Below are positions 58,481-64,000 of a stretch of 64,000 bases of DNA, in pieces (positions within the stretch are counted from its first letter, which is position 1; each line of letters opens with the position of its first letter). The position numbers were made by a program, and so were the translations under genes. This DNA is from Pseudomonas sp. R76 (GTDB taxonomy: Bacteria > Pseudomonadota > Gammaproteobacteria > Pseudomonadales > Pseudomonadaceae). Below the pieces are notes generated by a model, which saw only the letters and a program-made list of their open reading frames with translations, searched no databases and had not been told where the DNA came from. Where the stretch lies: assembly GCF_009834565.1 (NCBI RefSeq), contig NZ_CP019428.1, forward strand, positions 4,340,001 to 4,404,000. The letters run 5' to 3'.

Positions 58481-59254
58481 ATGCAAAGCGTTTTAAACAA
58501 CTTCCGCCTCGATGGCCGGCTCGCGCTGGTCACCGGTTCCAGCGCCGGTATCGGCCTGGCGATTGCCCGTGGCCTGGCCCAGGCCGGTGCGCGGGTGGTG
58601 CTTAACGGGCGCAACCGCAGCACCTTGCGCGATGCGGCGGCACTGCTCGCCGCCGAAGGGCTGGAGGTGCACACCCAGGCGTTTGACGTGACCGACAGCG
58701 CGGCGATCCAGGCTGCCGTGGCCGATATCGAAGAACGCCTTGGCGCGCTGGAAATCCTCGTTAACAACGCCGGCATGCAGCGCCGTGGCCCACTGGAGGA
58801 CTACAGCGAGCAGCACTGGCGCGAGCTGATCAGCACTAACCTCGACAGCGCGTTTCTGGTCGGCCAGGCGGTGGCGCGGGCGATGATCCCGCGCAAGCGT
58901 GGGCGCATCATCAACATCTGTTCGGTACAAAGTGAACTGGGCCGCCCAGGCATTGCGCCGTATGCGGCCAGCAAGGGCGCGTTGAAAATGCTCACCAAGG
59001 GCATGGCCATCGACTGGGGCCCGCACGGGTTGACGGTCAACGGTATCGGCCCTGGCTACTTCAAGACCGAACTGAACGCCAACCTGGTGGCCAACCCCGA
59101 GTTCAGCGACTGGCTGGTGCAACGCACGCCGAGCCGCCGTTGGGGCGACGTGGCCGAGCTGGCCGGTGCCGCCGTGTTCCTCGCCAGCGACGCCGCCAGC
59201 TTCGTCAATGGCCATATCCTGTACGTCGACGGTGGCATCACCGCGTCGCTGTAA
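58481..59254 (+). CDS. idnO: Gluconate 5-dehydrogenase (5-ketogluconate reductase)
   Basis: This 257-residue SDR has the cofactor motif TGSSAGIG (18-25), NNAG (95-98), Ser148, Tyr161 and Lys165 (YAASKGAL), and the length of IdnO. IdnO reduces 5-keto-D-gluconate to D-gluconate with NADPH. It sits between the permease and idnD, as expected for the idonate pathway. Its start is 20 bases after the permease stop, with AGGAGAGG nearby. Confidence 0.88.
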   Translation: MQSVLNNFRLDGRLALVTGSSAGIGLAIARGLAQAGARVVLNGRNRSTLRDAAALLAAEGLEVHTQAFDVTDSAAIQAAVADIEERLGALEILVNNAGMQRRGPLEDYSEQHWRELISTNLDSAFLVGQAVARAMIPRKRGRIINICSVQSELGRPGIAPYAASKGALKMLTKGMAIDWGPHGLTVNGIGPGYFKTELNANLVANPEFSDWLVQRTPSRRWGDVAELAGAAVFLASDAASFVNGHILYVDGGITASL

Positions 59255-59268
59255 TCCTGGAGAACGTT

Positions 59269-60321
59269 ATGCACGCTATCGTCTGTCACGCTTCAAAAGA
59301 CTTGCGGGTCGACACTCAGGACGAACCGCAAACCCTCGCCCCCGACCAACTGCGCGTGCGCATTGCGCGGGGCGGCATCTGCGGTTCGGATTTGCACTAT
59401 TACCAGCACGGCGGCTTCGGCACCGTGCGCCTGCGTGAGCCGATGGTGCTTGGCCATGAAGTGTCGGCGGTGATCGACGCGGTGGGCAGCGACGCCGGGT
59501 TGTTCAAGGTCGGCCACCGCATTGCAGTGTCGCCCTCGCGCCCGTGCAGCGCCTGCCGCTATTGCCATCAAGGTTTGCCGAACCATTGCCTGAACATGCG
59601 CTTCTACGGCAGCGCCATGCCCTTTCCGCATATCCAGGGCGCGTTTCGCCAAAGCCTGGTGATCGAAACCCATCAGGCCCATCGCCTGGCCGACCACGTC
59701 AGCCTCGCCGAGGGCGCGTTGGCCGAGCCGCTGTCCGTGGGCCTGCACGCGATCCAACGTGCCGGTGCGGTGTTCGGCAAACGCGTACTGGTGACCGGCT
59801 GCGGCCCGATCGGCAACCTGCTGATCGGTAGCCTGCGCGCTGCGGGTGCCGGTGAAATCGTGGCCGTGGACCTGTCCGCCAGCGCCCTCGCCTGCGCCGA
59901 AAAAATGGGCGCCACACGCACCCATAACATCGCCGACGGTGCCGATGCACTGAAGCGCTACACCGCCGAAAAGGGCTACTTTGACGTGATGTTCGAGGTC
60001 TCCGGCAGCCCCCAGGCCCTGCGCAACGGCCTGGAATGCATCGCCCCGCGTGGTGTGCTGGTGACGGTGGGGTTGGGCGGCGATGTGTCGTTGCCGTTGA
60101 ATCTGCTGGTCAGCCGCGAGATCGATTTGCGCGGCACCTTCCGCTTCCACAGCGAGTTCGCCCAGGCGGTGGATTTGCTCAATCGCCAGATCGTCGACGT
60201 ACGCCCGGTGATCTCCCACACCGTGCCGTTTGGCGAGGCGGTGCAGGCATTTGAGTTGGCGGCGGACAAGACCCAGGCGATGAAAGTGGTGCTGGATTTT
60301 GGTGTGCCTGACCTGGGCTGA
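59269..60321 (+). CDS. idnD: L-idonate 5-dehydrogenase
   Basis: The 350 residues form a zinc-dependent medium-chain dehydrogenase. The catalytic zinc residues are in GGICGSDLHYYQHG and LGHEVSAVIDAVG, the structural zinc cysteines in CSACRYCHQGLPNHC (about 91-105), and the NAD loop is GCGPIGN near 181. IdnD oxidises L-idonate to 5-ketogluconate, the substrate of the adjacent IdnO. A GGAGAAC ribosome site supports 59269. No gluconate kinase follows, so gluconate would enter the periplasmic/Entner-Doudoroff route through a kinase encoded elsewhere. Confidence 0.88.
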   Translation: MHAIVCHASKDLRVDTQDEPQTLAPDQLRVRIARGGICGSDLHYYQHGGFGTVRLREPMVLGHEVSAVIDAVGSDAGLFKVGHRIAVSPSRPCSACRYCHQGLPNHCLNMRFYGSAMPFPHIQGAFRQSLVIETHQAHRLADHVSLAEGALAEPLSVGLHAIQRAGAVFGKRVLVTGCGPIGNLLIGSLRAAGAGEIVAVDLSASALACAEKMGATRTHNIADGADALKRYTAEKGYFDVMFEVSGSPQALRNGLECIAPRGVLVTVGLGGDVSLPLNLLVSREIDLRGTFRFHSEFAQAVDLLNRQIVDVRPVISHTVPFGEAVQAFELAADKTQAMKVVLDFGVPDLG

Positions 60322-60365
60322 CGCCTGGCCTGGCATGCAATCCCCCCAGCAAAATTGGATCCCCC

Positions 60366-60454
60366 TGTGGGAGCTGGCTTGCCTGCGATGGCGGCACATC
60401 AGTCGACCTTGATTTGGCTGCCCCACCGCTATCGCAGGCAAGCCAGCTCCCACA
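60366..60454. repeat. REP-type inverted repeat, family 1
   Basis: Arms TGTGGGAGCTGGCTTGCCTG and AGGCAAGCCAGCTCCCACA flank a loop with a second pair of complementary halves. It follows the idonate operon. Confidence 0.9.
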
Positions 60455-60481
60455 TTTGATCTGCGTTGCTGAAGCCGACTG

Positions 60482-60589
60482 GTGTGCCACTTCAATATCG
60501 CCCGCAACAAGCCGGAGTGGAACCTGGAGCCGTCACGGCCCTATACCTCCAATGAAGACTCGATTGCCAAGGGCTGCAACAACACCTGA
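60482..60589 (+). pseudogene. Possible C-terminal remnant of a lost gene
   Basis: A 35-codon frame (VCHFNIARNKPEWNLEPS, then RPYTSNEDSIAKGCNNT) ends in TGA just before fetB. The composition looks protein-like rather than random (paired cysteines, charged and aromatic residues), but there is no start or upstream domain, and a REP element lies just before it. It may be the tail of a deleted gene. The source family is not recognised. Confidence 0.35.
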
Positions 60590-60592
60590 GGC

Positions 60593-61387
60593 TCAGGCGC
60601 GCTCTTCGAGGCGATCCCGCAAAAACCGGTGGCTGGTGGAAAACAACCGCCGGTAGGTGAGCAGTACCGCACCTACCGTGCCCAACGCTGACGACGCGGC
60701 GATCAGAAACATGATCACGATCTGATAGCGCACCGCGTCCACCGGGCTCTCCCCCGCCAGCACCTGGCCGGTCATCATGCCGGGCAGGCTGACGATGCCG
60801 ACCACGGTCATCTGGTTCAGCGTCGGGATCATCCCGGCGCGCACGGCCTGGCGAATGGCTTCCTGCGCGGCTTCCCAGCGTGAACCGCCGAGGGCCAGGA
60901 TCATTTCGATGGTGTTGCGGCCCGAGGTCAATTCCTGGGTCATGCGTTCGATACCCAGAGACACGCCGGTCAGGGTATTGCCGAGGATCATCCCCAGAAT
61001 CGGGATTGCATATTGCGGCTCGTACCACGGGTGGATGCGGATCACCGCAAACAACCCCACTGCCGTGACCAGCCACGAACTGCCCCACACCGACACGATG
61101 CTATCAACCCGTTGCCCACGGTAGGTGCGGCGCCCGCGCCCTGCCGCCGACAGGCCGGCGATCAAGGTCATCGCACACATCAGCGGCAACACCACGTACC
61201 AATACGCGAACTCGAACACCCAGCCCAGCAGGTAACCGATGGCCAGCAGCTGCACCACGGTGCGCACCGCCGCCCACAGCAATTGGCGGCCAAGGCCCAG
61301 GCGCAGCAGCAAGGACAGCGCGCCATTGATCAGGATCAGCGAGGCGGCGATGCCCATGTCCAGCGCGCTGAGGTTTTGATAATTCAT
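60593..61387 (-). CDS. fetB: FetB, iron export ABC transporter permease
   Basis: This 264-residue permease matches FetB (YbbM) in length and sequence, with SLLLRLGLGRQLLWAAVRTV, VQLLAIGYLLGWVF, GMILGNTLTGVSLGIERM and SLPGMMTGQVLAGESPVDAV. In E. coli FetAB exports iron and raises resistance to oxidative stress. Its ATG overlaps the fetA stop (ATGA at 61384-61387). Confidence 0.93.
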   Translation of the reverse strand: MNYQNLSALDMGIAASLILINGALSLLLRLGLGRQLLWAAVRTVVQLLAIGYLLGWVFEFAYWYVVLPLMCAMTLIAGLSAAGRGRRTYRGQRVDSIVSVWGSSWLVTAVGLFAVIRIHPWYEPQYAIPILGMILGNTLTGVSLGIERMTQELTSGRNTIEMILALGGSRWEAAQEAIRQAVRAGMIPTLNQMTVVGIVSLPGMMTGQVLAGESPVDAVRYQIVIMFLIAASSALGTVGAVLLTYRRLFSTSHRFLRDRLEERA

Positions 61388-62061
61388 GGCTGGGTCGCTC
61401 CGCTCAACACTCCGGCGTTCATCTGCAAGTGGATGGCGCTCATGCGCTGGGCCTGATCGAGGTCGTGGGACACCCAGATATAAGCGCGCGAATTGTCGCC
61501 GGCAAACCAGGCGTCGATCAGTGCTTCCACCTCACGCGATGACGTGGGATCGAGGGCCGCCGTGGGTTCGTCGAGCAACAGCACTTCCGGGTTCAGTTGC
61601 AAGGTGCGAATCAACGACACCACCTGGGACTCACCGCCCGACAGGTCGCCGGCGTTTTTCTGCAAGAAGTCCGGGGTTTTACCGGCATGCCCGAGCAGCT
61701 TAGTCACAGCCTGCAGATCGAAACTGCGCGTGCGCAGCGTCTTGAGGCTGAAGGGAAAACGCAGGTTGTCTTCCACCGTGCCTTCCAGCAACGCCGGGCG
61801 TTGCGACAGGTAGCTGATATGGCTGCGGTAGTGGGGGATCTCTGCGTTGGCGATGGGCTGGCCATTCCAAAAAACCTGCCCGGAGGTGGGCGCATCCAGC
61901 AACGCCAGCGCGCGCAGGAACACGCTCTTGCCGGAGCCGGAGGAGCCGGTGATCGACACGCGGTCGCCGTGGTTCAAGGTGAAATCCGTGGGCTGGAGCA
62001 ATGCCAGCTGACGGCGCTCGTCCCTGCGCGTGAGGGCGCGGGTTTCTATCAGTGCGCTCAT
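61384..62061 (-). CDS. fetA: FetA, iron export ABC transporter ATPase
   Basis: The 225 residues contain Walker A GSSGSGKSV (about 39-47), the signature LSGGESQVVSLIRTL near 135 and Walker B VLLLDEPTAALDPTSS. The serine- and glutamate-rich signature LSGGESQ is typical of FetA. It is the first gene of the fetAB pair. The ATG at 62061 gives the correct N-terminus; an extension to 62361 overlaps the divergent aldo/keto reductase gene and is not credible. Confidence 0.92.
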   Translation of the reverse strand: MSALIETRALTRRDERRQLALLQPTDFTLNHGDRVSITGSSGSGKSVFLRALALLDAPTSGQVFWNGQPIANAEIPHYRSHISYLSQRPALLEGTVEDNLRFPFSLKTLRTRSFDLQAVTKLLGHAGKTPDFLQKNAGDLSGGESQVVSLIRTLQLNPEVLLLDEPTAALDPTSSREVEALIDAWFAGDNSRAYIWVSHDLDQAQRMSAIHLQMNAGVLSGATQP

Positions 62062-62191
62062 GGACGCGGTGTTCCTCTCAAAGCCTGTTGGCACAATGGT
62101 GCGGCAGGCGCAGGAAGATTTCATGAAAAAATTCAAACTATCGCCTTTCATGTCGTTCACACCTTCACGTGCAACGTAAACAGGAGGCGAC

Positions 62192-63268
62192 ATGCAATAC
62201 CGACAACTGGGCCACTCAGGCCTGCTGGTATCCGAAATCATCCTGGGCACCGTGCCCTTCGGCGGTCGCGCCGAGTTCGAAAAATGCGGCGCGGTGGACG
62301 TGCCCTTGGCCAAGCGCATGTTCGACATCGCGTTCGACGCCGGGGTGAATATGGTCGACACCGCCGACCTCTACTCCCACGGCCTCGCCGAAGAAGTGGT
62401 GGGCAAAGCCCTGGGCGACAAGCGTCACGACATCCTGCTGGCCACCAAGGGCCGCAGCCCCGTGGACAACAACCCGAACAACTCCGGCTCCTCGCGCTAC
62501 CACCTGATTCGCGCCTGCGAAGCCAGTTTGAAACGCCTGGGCACTGACCACATCGACCTCTACCAACTGCATAACTGGGACGGCATGACGCCCATCGAGG
62601 AAACCCTCGAAGCGCTGCGGCTGTTGGTGGGTTCGGGCAAGATTCGCTACTTCGGCACCAGCAACTTCACCGCCTGGCAGATGATGAAAACCCTGGGCAA
62701 GGCCGAGCTGCACGGCATGCTCAAACCGATCACCCAGCAGATTTACTACACCCCGGAATCGCGCGAAGCCGAGTACGAACTGCTGCCGCTGGCGCTGGAC
62801 CAGTCCATCGGCACGCTGGTGTGGGGCCCGATGGGCGAAGGCCTGTTGACCGGTTCGACCCGCCGTGGGCAAAAACCGCCAACCACTACCCGCCAGGGCA
62901 GCGGCTGGCCGGAACCCTACGTGCATGACAGGGAACGTGCGCTGGACATCATCGAGACCCTCGCTGCCGTCGGTGATGAACATGGCGTGTCGGTGGCGCG
63001 TACCTGCCTGGCGTGGCTCAAGGATCGGCCTGGGATCACCTCGTTGATCGTCGGCGCGCGCACCGAAGCGCACCTGCGCGACAACCTTGCAGCGACCGAA
63101 CTGAAACTCACCGAAGAGCAATCTTCACGCATCGAGGCCGTGACACGGCGCCAGCCGTTGTACCCATACTGGCATCGCTTTACCGCCGGGATTGATCGCT
63201 TCGACCCAGCGGAGCAGCCGTTCCTGGCCGAGCATCAAAAGACCATGGATGCCAGAACAGACAAGTAA
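62192..63268 (+). CDS. Aldo/keto reductase
   Basis: This 358-residue protein is a TIM-barrel NADPH-dependent reductase with the catalytic tetrad Asp56, Tyr61, Lys86 and His127 (DTADLYSHG, LLATKGRS, YQLHNWDG) and the cofactor motifs YFGTSNFTAWQ and SLIVGARTEAHLRDN. It reduces an aldehyde or ketone; the substrate cannot be predicted. An AGGAGG ribosome site precedes the ATG. It is divergent from fetAB. Confidence 0.94.
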   Translation: MQYRQLGHSGLLVSEIILGTVPFGGRAEFEKCGAVDVPLAKRMFDIAFDAGVNMVDTADLYSHGLAEEVVGKALGDKRHDILLATKGRSPVDNNPNNSGSSRYHLIRACEASLKRLGTDHIDLYQLHNWDGMTPIEETLEALRLLVGSGKIRYFGTSNFTAWQMMKTLGKAELHGMLKPITQQIYYTPESREAEYELLPLALDQSIGTLVWGPMGEGLLTGSTRRGQKPPTTTRQGSGWPEPYVHDRERALDIIETLAAVGDEHGVSVARTCLAWLKDRPGITSLIVGARTEAHLRDNLAATELKLTEEQSSRIEAVTRRQPLYPYWHRFTAGIDRFDPAEQPFLAEHQKTMDARTDK

Positions 63269-63278
63269 GGACGCCGCC

Positions 63279-63354
63279 TGCTCGCGATAGCGGTGTATCA
63301 GCCAACTCATGTGTAACTGAGCCACCGCTTTCGCAGGCAAGCCAGCTCCCACAT
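63279..63354. repeat. Degenerate REP-type repeat, family 1
   Basis: The right arm TTTCGCAGGCAAGCCAGCTCCCACAT is shown here only in part: AGGCAAGCCAGCTCCCACA. The left arm has shrunk to GCTCGCGATAGCGGTG. It follows the aldo/keto reductase gene. Confidence 0.75.
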
Positions 63355-63414
63355 TTTGATCGCATTCCATCATGTGGATGCTGCGTTGCTGTGCCTTTGC
63401 CCTGCTGTTGCTTC

Positions 63415-63745
63415 AACCACTCAGGTCGGCTACCAGGCCGCCGTGCTGTAGATTTTGATTTTGATCTTGATCTAACAGGCCCCGTTAACCACGCTGGCCG
63501 CACGCAGGCTTGAATCCGTGGGTAACCCGGCAGGACGCCGGGTTAGCCGCGTTGGGCCAAGGATGGCCCATCGCGGCGGCCCACGGATTCAAGCCTGTGT
63601 GCGGGCATGCCGAGCCTAGGCGAGGCACCGAGTGGTGGGGCAAAGCGTTTTTTGGTTACTTTTTTTGGCGTTTGAAAAAAAGTGACCCGCCGTAAGGGCG
63701 GAACCCTAAGTGGCCGTTACCGCAGGAATGGATATGTACTCAATC
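63415..63745. repeat. Large Pseudomonas intergenic repeat with cruciform
   Basis: The element contains a 24-base stem (63499-63522 with 63580-63603, one G-T pair) enclosing two hairpins, AACCCGGC/GCCGGGTT and TGGGCCA/TGGCCCA, so it can form a three-way cruciform. Flanking blocks at 63415-63473 and 63678-63738 recur, inverted and without the cruciform, at 19328-19450. A T-rich stretch follows the stem (about 63641-63669). I see no credible gene in the 691-base gap up to 63959. Confidence 0.75.
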
Positions 63746-63776
63746 TACCTAAAAAAGCGCCCGCCTAAAGACCGCC

Positions 63777-63800
63777 ATCGCAGGCAAGCCAGCTCCCACA
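63777..63800. repeat. Single arm of a family-1 REP
   Basis: CGCAGGCAAGCCAGCTCCCA is one arm of the family without its partner, about 160 bases before the next gene. Confidence 0.7.
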
Positions 63801-63959
63801 CTTACGGGGTTGCGCCGAACGACAATGCTGCCTATATTTCCCGCCTGGCGCTCTCTACGCCACCTTCCGCGGAAAGGGCTGCGCCCAAGACACTCAAGCT
63901 GCACCTCATTTCTACGACTCCCAACCTTAAAGCGGAAAAGGTTTGTGCAAGGAGATCGT

Positions 63960-64000
63960 ATGTCGCAACGCCCTTTACCCTCCAACACCGATGGCCGTCT
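63960..64000 (+). CDS. Start of an unidentified gene (partial)
   Basis: An ATG at 63960 follows AAGGAG at seven-base spacing and opens MSQRPLPSNTDGRL before the window ends. The ribosome site and codon pattern suggest a real start. Too little is present to name a family. Confidence 0.5.
   Translation, partial: MSQRPLPSNTDGR

Noticed and set aside
61384..62361. Longer fetA frame starting at 62361
   Set aside because: It would run over the start of the aldo/keto reductase gene; the ABC domain begins properly at 62061.

Overview
The window is chromosomal DNA of a fluorescent Pseudomonas, most likely of the P. fluorescens group. The evidence is a pyoverdine block (pvdA, an fpvI-type sigma factor and pvdRT-opmQ, with two PvdS boxes), a lipopeptide-type NRPS flanked by luxR and nodT genes, high GC content, and about ten copies of two REP-type inverted repeats that begin TGTGGGAGC. 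I see no rRNA, tRNA, CRISPR array, prophage or insertion sequence. Gene ends meet in tight ATGA or TGATG overlaps within operons, so most gene calls are secure.

Layout. 1-2.9 kb: the tail of an ABC ATPase gene, an Lrp/AsnC regulator, and a two-gene putative DNA-repair operon (radical SAM protein plus partner) behind a LexA-type box. 2.9-9.7 kb: pvdA and the sigma factor on the minus strand; pvdR, pvdT and opmQ on the plus strand. 9.8-10.6 kb: a catalytically degenerate S33-like hydrolase. 10.6-18.9 kb: a GntR regulator followed by a seven-gene operon, a LivJ/H/M/G/F-type ABC importer with an N-carbamoyl-amino-acid-type hydrolase and an amidase, which suggests uptake and hydrolysis of an amide or ureido compound. 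19-21 kb: a small secreted protein, repeats, an orphan hypothetical gene and a broken LysR gene. 21-29 kb: a sugar-alcohol (erythritol/threitol-like) operon with a LacI regulator and a clear palindromic operator. 29-37 kb: a fatty-acid-hydroxylase-like membrane protein with an SMP-30-like protein, a secreted PPC-domain protein, and an AttEFGH-like ABC system.

37-41 kb: a histidine phosphatase and two GT-C glycosyltransferases (ArnT and a relative), an envelope or lipid A modification module without the arnBCADEF genes. 41-43 kb: an unrecognised protein and a DUF6124-like gene with a structured leader. 43.4-52.4 kb: a two-module NRPS (predicted Leu then Glx, no thioesterase) divergent from luxR-nodT, matching the first gene of viscosin- or massetolide-type cyclic lipopeptide loci. 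52.5-57 kb: a flavin-type oxidoreductase, three LysR regulators and a GST. 57-60.3 kb: an idonate/gluconate operon (GntP permease, idnO, idnD). 60.6-63.3 kb: the fetAB iron exporter and an aldo/keto reductase. 63.4-64 kb: a large cruciform repeat and the start of a further gene.

The most interesting non-coding signal is the leader of the small gene at 42939. It carries two direct copies of one sequence and, between them, a segment complementary to both. The second pairing covers the ribosome-binding site, so the leader looks like a two-state RNA switch. Other points of interest are two LexA-like boxes, fpvI without fpvR, the dead hydrolase beside opmQ, a fused AttFG-type permease, and a GT-C paralogue that has lost the usual catalytic aspartate.
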